Shown here in pieces: positions 8,501 to 16,169 of a stretch of 39,687 nucleotides of DNA. Origin of the DNA: an uncultured Eubacterium sp. (GTDB lineage Bacteria; Bacillota; Clostridia; Lachnospirales; Lachnospiraceae); the NCBI GenBank assembly GCA_910577225.1, contig CAJTMV010000036.1:1-39687 (forward strand). Direction: 5' to 3'. The notes under the pieces were generated by a model that saw only the letters and a list, made by a program, of their open reading frames with translations, was not told the origin of the DNA and ran no database searches. The position numbers were made by a program, and so were the translations under genes. The first letter of the stretch is position 1. Each line of letters opens with the position of its first letter.

Positions 8501-8934
8501 TTTTTCAGCGCCGCGTCGCTTGGCTTCGCTCCTCTTGCCAGCTTCGCCGGATTCTTTCTGGCAGCGGCATTTTGATGATCAGACATTTTATCCACGGCAG
8601 AAAAATCAAATTCTCCGTCTTCTGCCTCATAGTTATATTCCATCAGCATCGCCGTTACATGTTTACACATACCGGGATACTGCGCATGCGCCGCACAGTC
8701 ACACCGATGCTCTTTGATCAGCTCTCCCATATGCAAAAACGCCACCACTGCCTCTGTCTGGTAGATTTTTCCTGTACTGCCCCTGACTTTTGCGCGAATA
8801 CTATACGTCTGGTCCGCCTGTTTTGTCATTTCAATCCGACCCACGTTCTCATCCATAAACAACTCATTGGCACGCTCATATACCTGCCGGCTGGCCGTAT
8901 ACTTACTAATTAAATCCGGATGAATGATTCTCAT
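5569..8934 (-). CDS. SWIM zinc-finger SNF2-family DEAD/DEAH helicase
   Basis: This is a large SF2 ATPase of about 1120 residues. The N-terminus holds a SWIM zinc finger (Cys78, Cys80, then GMCKH). After a long middle region comes the SNF2 ATPase core. Its Walker A is DDMGLGKT near residue 690, the DEAQ box is near 780, LTGTPIENR is motif III-like, and SLKAGGTGLNL and QATDRAHRIGQ are motifs V and VI. Such proteins remodel protein-DNA or RNA polymerase complexes. The substrate here is unknown. The start at 8934 is chosen because GGGAG lies about nine bases before that ATG. An in-frame ATG at 8961 lacks a good site. Its stop codon overlaps the trp promoter. Confidence 0.93.
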   Translation of the reverse strand: MRIIHPDLISKYTASRQVYERANELFMDENVGRIEMTKQADQTYSIRAKVRGSTGKIYQTEAVVAFLHMGELIKEHRCDCAAHAQYPGMCKHVTAMLMEYNYEAEDGEFDFSAVDKMSDHQNAAARKNPAKLARGAKPSDAALKNIVDYYVLQDRNHFCQEYGNGDVQLIPILHLEADRESLELKIGTTQLYVVKDIGELVSNIKQMRYVSYGKKLAFTHSQSAFTRESTGIVNLLLELDDENEFSFRYHSWGYSSSQQRRSVTLSPPMLDRLMEMYEGKELSVDDQLLQQKAGVLVIRENPKLPLYIRGNRAKGADVEMEPVFLTEGGRQWYLLWRNCFYICTRDYYEQVKGFLRLMVQQREEIKRYSYYKRFGYSGEDLTNPTFYLSEADFGAFAKNVLPMVSDALDVRIENVDLTSYEPEEAVFHSFLDKVGSRIECKAKVRYGQMEYDVAKIPAKEEAIRDIRKEFQVRSILEDYFEVASDQQTYYSKEEDSMLEFLEIGLPRLETVSEIFATDRFKSMRVIPMPTVTTGISMKGNLLDVRWDVEGMSAQEVMDILADYKKKKRYHKLQSGDFVRMDENSLAVLAELNDGLQLTKEQLKERKAEVPLYRSLYLDALIRDNAEYIRIERDKKYKTVIREMRSMEDGDQEIPKEIHAVLRPYQEIGFQWLCSLASYGFGGILADDMGLGKTLQVLTFLAAHPGRGALVVCPASLIYNWEEECRRFYPSAKVMAVAGTARTRKMQIEEYEKYTILITSYDLLKRDIDFYQDKKFDYMIIDEAQYIKNASTQAAKAVKAITSDCRFALTGTPIENRLSELWSIFEFLMPGYLFGYRRFKEELEAPIAESKDERARIRLTRFVRPFILRRLKKDVLKELPDKVEEVIYAKMEGEQNSLYQAREKQLLMTLSSQSEAEFQSQKLWVLAELTALRQICCDPALVYENFSGESAKTKTCMEVVENAVSGGHKILLFSQFASMLEHLAQLFSEHGLRSFLLTGKTNKEERRRLVAEFQDGKADIFLISLKAGGTGLNLTAADIVIHYDPWWNLAAQNQATDRAHRIGQDNKVTVLRLIIKGTIEERILKMQEDKQNLADSIISEGGVSIGGLDKEQLISVLEENFS

Positions 8935-8999
8935 ACTTTTCTTCTCCCTGGCTGCCGCCATCTGATCTGTGATCTGATTTTCATTTATATTTGCCTGTT

Positions 9000-9029
9000 A
9001 TTGTACCATGAAACATTTGCGAAACACAA
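9000..9029 (-). promoter_or_regulatory. Candidate promoter of the SNF2 gene
   Basis: TTGTGT (9029-9024) and TACAAT (9005-9000) are separated by 18 bp in the divergent region between the SNF2 gene and the CorA-like gene. The -35 match is weak. Confidence 0.45.
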
Positions 9030-9047
9030 ATACTTTTTCGGAACTGA

Positions 9048-9968
9048 ATGAAAATACCGAATATTGGAGATTCTATAACACGATCCGATATCCCAAATAC
9101 AGACTGCGGTCGGATTGAAAAGGAGCATTTCAGACTTATGCAAAAAGTATTAAACATCGACGAAGCAGAAAACTATACTGATTATATCGATCCGAGAGTC
9201 CTTCGCTATATCCGTGACAATCAGGCAGAAACTTTTGAAAGTTATCAAAAATACACACTGTTTGTATTTCCATTCTATGATATCCACCAGGCCGGTCTTG
9301 CGGCAAATCAGATTATGGTGTATCTGGATCATGAAGATCTGCTGCTGTTTTGCGAGACAAAAAGAGGCTATGACCGTGTGCGAAGCCTTTTTTCAAAAGA
9401 AGCTACAAACGAATGCGCGCTTTGGGGATTTTTCCAAAATCTTCTGAAAAATGATATGGACAATCTGGAAGATCTCGAATGTGAGGTTGCCGATGCTGAA
9501 ATGGCCGCCATGGTGCGTTTTCAAAACGACTATATCCGCAAAATCATCGCTTACCGCAAAGAACTGCTGCGTCTCAAGCGCTATTACGAACAGCTGGACA
9601 CGATTATGGACAGTCTGATCTTAAATGAAAACAAACTGCTTTCCGAAGACGGAATACGTCATTTTACAATTCTGGCAAATCATACGACCAGATATCTGCA
9701 AAACGTATTGCATCTGCGCGATTACGTAACCCAGATGCGGGAAGCATATCAGGCGCAGATCGATATCGAGCAGAACAATCTGATGCGGCTGTTTACCGTC
9801 ATCACCACTGTCTTTCAGCCTCTGACATTACTTGCCGGCTGGTACGGAATGAATTTTCCAAATATGCCCGAAATGCATTGGAAATATTCCTATCCCGTAT
9901 TTATCGGTATCAGCCTTCTGGTCTGCCTGTCGCTTCTTGCTATTTTTAAAAAAAAGAGATGGTTTTGA
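9048..9968 (+). CDS. CorA-family divalent cation transporter
   Basis: The C-terminus carries the diagnostic GMN motif (WYGMNFPNMPE) at the end of the first transmembrane helix. A second hydrophobic helix and a basic tail (KKKRWF) follow. A long helical cytoplasmic stalk precedes them. CorA proteins form pentameric Mg2+/Co2+ channels in the inner membrane. The 306-residue length is in range. The N-terminal start is uncertain. ATG 9048 has only a weak ribosome binding site. ATG 9138, 30 codons later, has AAAGGAG but 12 bases away. It is divergent from the SNF2 gene. Ion specificity cannot be read from the sequence. Confidence 0.88.
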   Translation: MKIPNIGDSITRSDIPNTDCGRIEKEHFRLMQKVLNIDEAENYTDYIDPRVLRYIRDNQAETFESYQKYTLFVFPFYDIHQAGLAANQIMVYLDHEDLLLFCETKRGYDRVRSLFSKEATNECALWGFFQNLLKNDMDNLEDLECEVADAEMAAMVRFQNDYIRKIIAYRKELLRLKRYYEQLDTIMDSLILNENKLLSEDGIRHFTILANHTTRYLQNVLHLRDYVTQMREAYQAQIDIEQNNLMRLFTVITTVFQPLTLLAGWYGMNFPNMPEMHWKYSYPVFIGISLLVCLSLLAIFKKKRWF

Positions 9969-10035
9969 CGATCATTTCTAAAAATTAGCAGTCAGATGTA
10001 TAGATACCGGAAAAATCGAAAACACTAAAGGAAAA

Positions 10036-10071
10036 TTGTACCGGTACAGTCTGTCAGATTTCCCGGTACAA
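10036..10071. promoter_or_regulatory. Inverted repeats upstream of L-lactate dehydrogenase
   Basis: TGTACCGGTACA (10037-10048) is a perfect 12-bp palindrome. TTGTACCGG (10036-10044) also pairs with CCGGTACAA (10063-10071). The element ends 23 bp before the ATG of the dehydrogenase. There is no T-run, so an operator or leader hairpin is more likely than a terminator. It does not match the redox regulator Rex consensus (TTGTGA-N6-TCACAA). Confidence 0.5.
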
Positions 10072-10094
10072 ATTATCAGAGAGGTAACCAATAT

Positions 10095-11060
10095 ATGTCT
10101 GAAAAAGAATGTATCAAAATCAACCTGCGAAAAGCAGCTGTGATTGGCTGCGGTTTCGTAGGTTCTTCTACTGCTTTTGCACTTATGCAAAGCGGTCTGT
10201 TTTCCGAAATGGTTTTAATCGACGCAGACAAAGACCGCGCCGAAGGCGAGGCGCTCGATATCAGCCACGGAACTCCGTTCGCAAGACCTATGAAAATATA
10301 CGCCGGCACGTATCAGGATATTACCGATGCCGCGGTCATTATCATTACTGCCGGCGCAAACCAGAAGCCAGATGAAACGCGGCTGGATCTGGTCGCCAAA
10401 AATACAAAAATCATGCGCTCTGTGATCGATGAAATTATGAAATATGGGTGTGAAGGTATTCTTCTGATCGTATCCAATCCGGTAGACATTCTGACCTACG
10501 AAGCGTTAAAAATCTCCGGACTGCCAAAAAACCGTGTCATTGGTTCCGGAACCGTACTGGATACCGGACGCTTAAAAAGCGAACTGGCCGAGCATCTGGG
10601 CGTAGACAGCCGGAGTGTTCACGCCTTTATTATCGGCGAACATGGAGACAGCGAAATCGCCGCGTTCAGCAGCGCAAACGTATCCGGCGTGCCGCTCAGT
10701 CATGTATGCGAAATGCGCGGTTATTTTAACCACGAATCTTCCATGCGCGAAATAGCAGAAACAGTAAAAAACAGCGCTTATGAAATAATCGAAAAGAAAA
10801 AAGCCACTTATTATGGCATATCGATGGCCGTCCGGCGCATCTGCGAGGCAATCGTACGTGATGAAAAATCTATTCTGCCCGTTTCCGCAATGCTGGACGG
10901 TATTTACGGCCTGACAGATATTGTATTAAGTATGCCGACCATTATTGGCGCCAGCGGAGCCGAAGGGCAGATGCCCATTACGCTAAATCCAGACGAACAG
11001 GCGCTGCTGCAGCAATCTGCTCATATTCTCAAAGAAGTTATTCATAAAATCGAAAGTTAA
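10095..11060 (+). CDS. ldh: L-lactate dehydrogenase
   Basis: It reduces pyruvate to L-lactate with NADH, regenerating NAD+ in fermentation. The NAD-binding GxGxxG region is VIGCGFVGSS, followed by Asp in LIDADKD. The substrate-discriminating residue is Gln90 in GANQKPDETR, as in lactate rather than malate dehydrogenases. Arg96 follows, and the catalytic His183 sits in GEHGDSE. The 321-residue length is typical. AGAGAGG lies ten bases before ATG. A palindromic element immediately upstream may control expression. It stands alone, between the transporter gene and the peptidase-like gene. Confidence 0.95.
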   Translation: MSEKECIKINLRKAAVIGCGFVGSSTAFALMQSGLFSEMVLIDADKDRAEGEALDISHGTPFARPMKIYAGTYQDITDAAVIIITAGANQKPDETRLDLVAKNTKIMRSVIDEIMKYGCEGILLIVSNPVDILTYEALKISGLPKNRVIGSGTVLDTGRLKSELAEHLGVDSRSVHAFIIGEHGDSEIAAFSSANVSGVPLSHVCEMRGYFNHESSMREIAETVKNSAYEIIEKKKATYYGISMAVRRICEAIVRDEKSILPVSAMLDGIYGLTDIVLSMPTIIGASGAEGQMPITLNPDEQALLQQSAHILKEVIHKIES

Positions 11061-11167
11061 TACCAGTTCCTGCCTGATGCCATTTTGATTGTTTGGAATT
11101 TTATAATCAGATTCGTACAAAATACGAAAACACTTTTCATAACTATATAGCAATTGAGGAGGAAACA

Positions 11168-12082
11168 ATGACAAAACCAGAAGTTATCAGAAGAAGAAGA
11201 TTACGCCGCAAAAGACGCCGCGCCATAAAACGCGCCGTATGCATGGCTGTACTTTTAACAGGAATCGTCGCTGTCCTGCGTATGGCCGGCAATCATCTGC
11301 TTCCCACAAACAGTATTGCAAAGCCGGAAAGCGCTCATCTTCAGGCAGCGTCCGCGGTCACTGTCAGCCGGCCGGCAGAACGCCACTCTTCTCTTATTAC
11401 AGACGATTTGAAAAATTATTCCAAAGCCGGCAAAACCGCTGCAAAAATATATAAAAACCGCAATCAGTACTCCGAAACGCTGCTTGCCGCATACTTAAAT
11501 AATCCGGAAATGGAAGAGTTCATCGACGGCTATTTAGATGCTGATCTGCCTCAGTATTCGGCGCAGGGAGGCCTTACCCGACAGGAACTGCGGCAGGATT
11601 TTCCCCTTTTCCTGCAATGGGACAAGCGCTGGGGTTATGTATCCTATGGCGGCAGCATCATCGGCCTTTCCGGCTGCGGTCCGACCTGTCTGTCCATGGT
11701 GCTCGTATCCCTGACTGGCAGCTCCGATATGACGCCTGCAGAAGTTGCCCGATTTAGCGAAGAAAACGGATATTATGTCGAAGGAAGCGGCACCTCCTGG
11801 TCGTTGATGACCGACGGCGCATCCGCACTCGGGCTTTCTGCCCGTGAATTATCCCTGGACGAATCCGTAATGAAGTCTTCCCTTGACAGCGGACATCCGA
11901 TTATCTGCTCGATGGGGCCGGGAGATTTTACGACACAGGGACATTTTATTCTGATCTATGGCTACGATGCAGAAGGATTTCTCGTAAACGACCCAAACTG
12001 CATTTCCAGAAGCAGCCGGCACTGGGATTTTGAAACGCTGCGCGGACAGATTAAAAACCTGTGGGCCTATTCTGCCCTGTAA
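11168..12082 (+). CDS. Membrane-anchored C39-like cysteine peptidase
   Basis: The 304-residue protein begins with an extremely basic cytoplasmic segment (RRRRLRRKRRR), then one transmembrane helix near residues 25-45. A linker and a C-terminal peptidase C39-like domain lie outside the cell. The catalytic triad is visible: Cys170 in GCGPTC, His259 in QGHFI and Asp275 in NDPN. The repeat QWDKRWG opening the domain is typical of this family. The start at 11168 is set by AGGAGG seven bases upstream. A longer TTG-initiated frame has no ribosome binding site. No ABC transporter is adjacent, so a role in bacteriocin export is unlikely. The substrate is unknown. Confidence 0.85.
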   Translation: MTKPEVIRRRRLRRKRRRAIKRAVCMAVLLTGIVAVLRMAGNHLLPTNSIAKPESAHLQAASAVTVSRPAERHSSLITDDLKNYSKAGKTAAKIYKNRNQYSETLLAAYLNNPEMEEFIDGYLDADLPQYSAQGGLTRQELRQDFPLFLQWDKRWGYVSYGGSIIGLSGCGPTCLSMVLVSLTGSSDMTPAEVARFSEENGYYVEGSGTSWSLMTDGASALGLSARELSLDESVMKSSLDSGHPIICSMGPGDFTTQGHFILIYGYDAEGFLVNDPNCISRSSRHWDFETLRGQIKNLWAYSAL

Positions 12083-12101
12083 TCGAGGGTTGTTTTTCTA
12101 T

Positions 12102-12150
12102 AAAATACTGGCAGAAAATCATTTTTCTACGATTTCCTGCCAGTATTTTT
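12102..12150. terminator. Bidirectional terminator between convergent genes
   Basis: Arms AATACTGGCAG/CTGCCAGTATT plus flanking A/T form a long stem with A-rich and T-rich flanks on both sides. It sits between the C39-like gene and the convergent trpS. Confidence 0.88.
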
Positions 12151-12153
12151 CTG

Positions 12154-12197
12154 TCTGATTCTTCTATCTGATCCTTCTATCCGATTCTTCTATCTGA
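12154..12197. repeat. 13-bp tandem repeat, 3.4 copies
   Basis: The unit TCTGATTCTTCTA occurs three times with single substitutions, followed by TCTGA. It lies between the terminator and the 3' end of trpS. No function is evident. Confidence 0.85.
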
Positions 12198-12208
12198 AAA
12201 CCAATCGT

Positions 12209-13303
12209 CTATATTCCGAACTTTTCTTTCTGTTCCGCCAGAAAGGATGCGTCCTGAAAATAGTCGATCTTCATCGCATGCTTTACTTCTTCCAAAGTTT
12301 TCGCCGCCGTCTCCTTTGCCGTTTCACTGCCGTTTCGCAGGATTTCATATACCTGATCGATATGTTTCTCATATTCTGCCCGACGTGCACGAATTGGCTG
12401 CAGTTCTTCCTGCATAACGCTGTTTAAGAACTTCTTTACTTTTACGTCTCCCAGACCGCCTCGCTGATAGTGCTCTTTTAGCTCGTCCAGATTCGCATAT
12501 TCCGGCAGATATTCCGCAAAATGATCCGGCTTGCTAAATGCGTCCAGATACGTAAATACCGTATTTCCTTCCAGTTTGCCCGGATCCTGTATCCGGATAT
12601 GATCCGGATCTGTAAACATCGACATGATTTTTTTTCGCACGTCCTCTTCCGTTTCCGACAGATAAATACAGTTGCCAAGCGATTTGCTCATCTTTGCCTT
12701 GCCGTCTGTACCCGGCAGCCGCAGACACGCCTGATTATCCGGCAGCAGGATCTGCGGTTCTGTCAGAGTCTCCCCATAGACTGCGTTAAATTTATGCACG
12801 ATCTCTCTTGTCTGCTCGAGCATCGGCGCCTGATCCTCCCCCACCGGAACGGTCGTGGCTTTAAATGCCGTTATATCCGCTGCCTGGCTAATCGGATAGG
12901 TAAAAAATCCTACCGGAATACTCGTTTCAAAGTTACGCATCTGAATCTCCGCTTTTACCGTTGGATTTCGCTGCAGTCTGGAAACAGTCACCAGATTCAT
13001 ATAATAAAAAGAAAGCTCTGTCAGTTCCGAAACATGCGACTGAATAAAAATGACCGACTTTGCCGGATCGATTCCAATCGACAGATAATCCAGCGCTACC
13101 TCCATAATATTTTCCCGAATTTTAGACGGATGATCTGCATTGTCTGTCAACGCCTGTGCGTCGGCAATCATAATAAATATCTGATCGAACTCTCCGGAAT
13201 TTTGCAGTTCTACCCGACGTTTTAACGAGCCGGCATAATGACCAACGTGCAGTTTTCCGGTCGGTCTGTCTCCCGTCAATATAATTTTTTTGTTTTCTCC
13301 CAT
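12209..13303 (-). CDS. trpS: Tryptophanyl-tRNA synthetase
   Basis: This class I aminoacyl-tRNA synthetase charges tRNA-Trp. GKLHVGH (residues 17-22 region) is the HIGH motif and KMSKSLGN near residue 205 is the KMSKS loop. The 364-residue length is slightly longer than the ~330 of the Bacillus type. The start has GGAG seven bases upstream. The 99-bp region between this gene and the next upstream gene is too short for a T-box and contains no T-box motif. So unlike the trp operon, this gene does not appear to be under tRNA-Trp control here. Confidence 0.96.
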   Translation of the reverse strand: MGENKKIILTGDRPTGKLHVGHYAGSLKRRVELQNSGEFDQIFIMIADAQALTDNADHPSKIRENIMEVALDYLSIGIDPAKSVIFIQSHVSELTELSFYYMNLVTVSRLQRNPTVKAEIQMRNFETSIPVGFFTYPISQAADITAFKATTVPVGEDQAPMLEQTREIVHKFNAVYGETLTEPQILLPDNQACLRLPGTDGKAKMSKSLGNCIYLSETEEDVRKKIMSMFTDPDHIRIQDPGKLEGNTVFTYLDAFSKPDHFAEYLPEYANLDELKEHYQRGGLGDVKVKKFLNSVMQEELQPIRARRAEYEKHIDQVYEILRNGSETAKETAAKTLEEVKHAMKIDYFQDASFLAEQKEKFGI

Positions 13304-13402
13304 TTTTGTTCTCCATTTCTATATTATTAAATTATAATGTTATATCACAATCCCGGATCGTTCATTACTCTCTTCCATCATACTCCTGCCGTATACGCTG
13401 GT

Positions 13403-14194
13403 CTAATCCGCCCTGATAAGCGCGAAGTCATCGATCGTCCCCTGTCCGCCGTCAGCGCATTTTACTTTTATTCCAATCGTAAGATCTGATGTTCCATCCG
13501 CCTGCAGCCGTTTTATTTTTAACTGGCGCCAATTGCCCCAGCCTGTTAACTTTACACTCTTCGACCGTCTTACCTTTCCATCGATGACTGCGTACAAATA
13601 AATCTTTGAAAAACGCCCGGTATCTTGCCCCTGTATATATACCGACGCGGTATAAGTTCCTTTTGCCAATCCGGACACTGTCTGACTGATTTTAAAATTC
13701 TGCTTTTTTTCACCAGAAAAAAACAGGCTGTTTACACCGGACTTTGCATCCGCTTCCACGTTTTGTATTTTGGTTGGATTTGATTCACCCTGATAAGATA
13801 ATTTCCACATGGAAATATCGTTCTTTTCAAAACCAGCGTTTAACATCCAGTTCTTTTTTCCAGATGTTGTCTGCTGCGTCAGAGACTTACGTTCTTTCAT
13901 CAGATACCCATCTGTTTTTTGCGCTTGATCTGCTGCCAGCTGATACTTCCGCTCTGCATGATCCTGTATGCGCTGCTCCTGCACTGCCTGCCGCTGTACG
14001 GAATCTGTCTGTATTTGATCTGTCTGTACCGTATCCGTCTGTATTTTACCAGTCTGTACTATATCCGTCTGTATTTTACCAGTCTGTACCGTATCCGTCT
14101 GTATTTGATCTGCCTGTGTATATATACCCGCACATGCAGAAATTTCCATCAAAGCGGCAAATACCAGCGTCATGCTCCATAACTTGTTTTTCAT
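13403..14194 (-). CDS. Lipoprotein with IQTD repeats and a CBM-like domain
   Basis: The 263-residue protein starts with a signal peptide ending in a lipobox (I18-S19-A20-C21), so it should be anchored to the outer face of the membrane. Residues about 28-65 are a low-complexity ten-residue repeat (variants of IQTDTVQTGK), followed by a Gln/Glu-rich stretch. The C-terminal ~150 residues (LNAGFEKND..W.LSYQG to IDDFALI) resemble a beta-sandwich carbohydrate-binding module of the CBM_4_9 kind. No catalytic domain is present. It may bind a glycan or the cell wall. It sits upstream of trpS on the same strand but has its own promoter. Confidence 0.75.
   Translation of the reverse strand: MKNKLWSMTLVFAALMEISACAGIYTQADQIQTDTVQTGKIQTDIVQTGKIQTDTVQTDQIQTDSVQRQAVQEQRIQDHAERKYQLAADQAQKTDGYLMKERKSLTQQTTSGKKNWMLNAGFEKNDISMWKLSYQGESNPTKIQNVEADAKSGVNSLFFSGEKKQNFKISQTVSGLAKGTYTASVYIQGQDTGRFSKIYLYAVIDGKVRRSKSVKLTGWGNWRQLKIKRLQADGTSDLTIGIKVKCADGGQGTIDDFALIRAD
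14011..14118. repeat. 30-bp in-frame tandem repeat, 3.6 copies
   Basis: The 30-bp units begin at 14011, 14041, 14071 and 14101 (the last partial) inside the lipoprotein gene. Each unit encodes ten residues and is itself built of two related 15-bp halves. The array keeps the reading frame, so copy number can vary without breaking the gene. Confidence 0.9.
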
Positions 14195-14228
14195 CGTATT
14201 GTATTCCCTTTATTATTTATAAATAGTT

Positions 14229-14257
14229 ATTTTAACAAAAAACAGATGCAAATTCAA
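14229..14257 (-). promoter_or_regulatory. Promoter of the lipoprotein gene
   Basis: TTGAAT (14257-14252) and TAAAAT (14234-14229) are separated by 17 bp. They lie about 35 bp upstream of the lipoprotein start. Confidence 0.6.
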
Positions 14258-14359
14258 TCATTGTATTACGATTCACGCAAAGAATCCAGCCCATTTAAAA
14301 TGCGCAATTAGCAGCCTTCCAATGTACTGGATTCTTTCGTCAGATACCGGTTTTACAAT

Positions 14360-15955
14360 TTATGATAAATGATCTACAGCCGCTCTCTCAATCGGCAGCC
14401 CTGCTGTATATACTTCCAGAAATTCATCAAACCCTTTTACGTCCGCCGGATCCGGATCCATACGGGTTCCTTCCTGTCCGGCAAATACTTTTTGATTCAG
14501 ATAATCGTCCAGACTTTCTCCTTCTGCTTTATGTACCATATAAGAAGCCAGCAGCGCGATTCCCCATGCGCCGCCTTCTCCTGCCGTCTCCATCACGTAT
14601 ACCGGCGCATCTATTGCCGCTGCAAGGATACTCTGTCCGACGCCTTTTGTTTTAAACAGACCGCCATGCCCTAACATCTTGTCTACTTTTACGCCTTCTT
14701 CTTTGAGCATCAGGTTCAGACCTGTTTTTAATACGCTCAGAGACGCCATCAGGTGCACCCGCATAAAGTTTGCCAGATTGAAATTGCTGTCTGGTTTGCG
14801 TACAAATAACGGACGTCCTGCTTCAAAATTTGTTACATGTTCACCGGAAAAATAGTTGTATGCGAGCAGTCCGCCGCAGTTTTTATCTCCTTCCAGCGCT
14901 TTGTTATACAATGTGCCGAACAGCTGGTTCATATCGACGGTCATGCCGAAACTTTCTGCAAATTCTTTAAATAAATTCACCCATGCGTTCAGATCGGACG
15001 TACAATTGTTGCAGTGTACCATGCCGACCAGATTGCCAGTCGGCGTCGTTACCAGATCGATCTCTTCATACACTTTGGATAATTCCTTTTCCATAACGAC
15101 CATGCCGAATACAGATGTGCCTGCGGAGACATTCCCTGTACGCACTGCCACGCTGTTTGTAGCCACCATGCCCGTTCCGGCGTCGCCCTCTGGCGGACAG
15201 ATCGGAACTCCTGCCTGCAGCCTGCCGGATACATCCAGTTTTTTTGCTCCTTCTTCTGTCAGATTTCCTGCCGCATCGCCTGCAGACAACACTTTCGGTA
15301 ATATATCTCTGAGTTTCCAGGAAAAGCCTTTTGCTGCCACTCTTTCATCAAACTGTTCCACCATCCGCTGGTTGTAATCGCCTGTCGCAATATCGATCGG
15401 GAACATACCGGATGCTTCGCCTACTCCCAGTACTTTCTCTCCGGTAAGCTGCCAGTGTATGTAGCCTGCAAGGGTAACGAGATAATCGATCTTCGCCACA
15501 TGCTCCTCGCCGTTTAAAACCGCCTGGTCCAGATGTGCGATACTCCATCTCTGCGGAATATGATACTGAAACAGTTCTGTCAGCTGTTCGCTCGCCTGTT
15601 CGGTAATCGTATTTCTCCAGGTACGGAACGGAACGAGCAGCTCCCCTGCCTGATCGAATACCATATATCCATGCATCATAGCTGAAAATCCGATCGCTGC
15701 AAGGCTTGTCACTTCCACGCCGTACTGTTTGCGGACATCTTCTGTCATCTTTGTATAGCTGTCCTGAAGGCCTGTCCAGATATCGTCCAGCGTATACGTC
15801 CAGATCCCGTCTTCCAGCCTGTTTTCCCAGTCATGCGCTCCGGATGCAATCGGCGTATTATCCTCCCCGATCAGTACGGCTTTAATTCTGGTGGAACCGA
15901 ACTCTATACCAAGAACGGCTTTTCCATTCACTATTGTTTCTTTTATTTCGCTCAT
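14360..15955 (-). CDS. FGGY-family carbohydrate kinase
   Basis: The 531-residue protein has the FGGY/ASKHA fold. The N-terminal phosphate-1 motif is VLGIEFGSTRIKAVLI. GFSAMMHGYMVFD and PFRTWRN lie in the sugar-binding half. GNVSAGTSVFG and GHGGLFKTKGVGQ are the C-terminal ATP-binding motifs. It phosphorylates a sugar, most likely a pentulose such as ribulose or xylulose. Specificity cannot be decided from the sequence and no isomerase or epimerase gene is adjacent. GGAGG lies seven bases before ATG. It is transcribed divergently from the GH13 gene, and each has its own promoter. Confidence 0.87.
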   Translation of the reverse strand: MSEIKETIVNGKAVLGIEFGSTRIKAVLIGEDNTPIASGAHDWENRLEDGIWTYTLDDIWTGLQDSYTKMTEDVRKQYGVEVTSLAAIGFSAMMHGYMVFDQAGELLVPFRTWRNTITEQASEQLTELFQYHIPQRWSIAHLDQAVLNGEEHVAKIDYLVTLAGYIHWQLTGEKVLGVGEASGMFPIDIATGDYNQRMVEQFDERVAAKGFSWKLRDILPKVLSAGDAAGNLTEEGAKKLDVSGRLQAGVPICPPEGDAGTGMVATNSVAVRTGNVSAGTSVFGMVVMEKELSKVYEEIDLVTTPTGNLVGMVHCNNCTSDLNAWVNLFKEFAESFGMTVDMNQLFGTLYNKALEGDKNCGGLLAYNYFSGEHVTNFEAGRPLFVRKPDSNFNLANFMRVHLMASLSVLKTGLNLMLKEEGVKVDKMLGHGGLFKTKGVGQSILAAAIDAPVYVMETAGEGGAWGIALLASYMVHKAEGESLDDYLNQKVFAGQEGTRMDPDPADVKGFDEFLEVYTAGLPIERAAVDHLS

Positions 15956-15985
15956 TGGGCACCTCCGAATATTTTTGATATTCCT

Positions 15986-16014
15986 ATGTTACTCTTTTTT
16001 TCGTCATTTGTCAC
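15986..16014 (-). promoter_or_regulatory. Promoter of the FGGY kinase gene
   Basis: GTGACA (16014-16009) and TAACAT (15991-15986) are separated by 17 bp, about 30 bp upstream of the kinase start. Confidence 0.6.
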
Positions 16015-16076
16015 TAAAAAGGAAGAAATTTTTAAAAAAATATATTAAAAATGGTAACGATTCCTTCGATAAAATA

Positions 16077-16105
16077 TTGAATCTCATTCTCTTTCATGCT
16101 AAAAT
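16077..16105 (+). promoter_or_regulatory. Promoter of the GH13 gene
   Basis: TTGAAT (16077-16082) and TAAAAT (16100-16105) are separated by 17 bp, about 65 bp upstream of the ATG. Confidence 0.65.
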
Positions 16106-16169
16106 AGAACGCAGCGGCAGCGAGTCTGCCAGCATATTACAAAAAAGAAAACATTTAGGAGGTTTGCAT

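Noticed and set aside
11102..11107. TATAAT upstream of the C39-like peptidase
   Set aside because: The hexamer is perfect but no -35 box lies at a usable distance, so I did not call a promoter.
13304..13402. T-box leader for trpS
   Set aside because: Only 99 bp separate trpS from the upstream gene and no GGTGGNACC motif is present on that strand.
16051..16066. Catabolite-responsive (cre) site TGGTAACGATTCCT between the kinase and GH13 genes
   Set aside because: It matches the central CG and some arms but misses two conserved positions of the cre consensus, so it is too weak to list.
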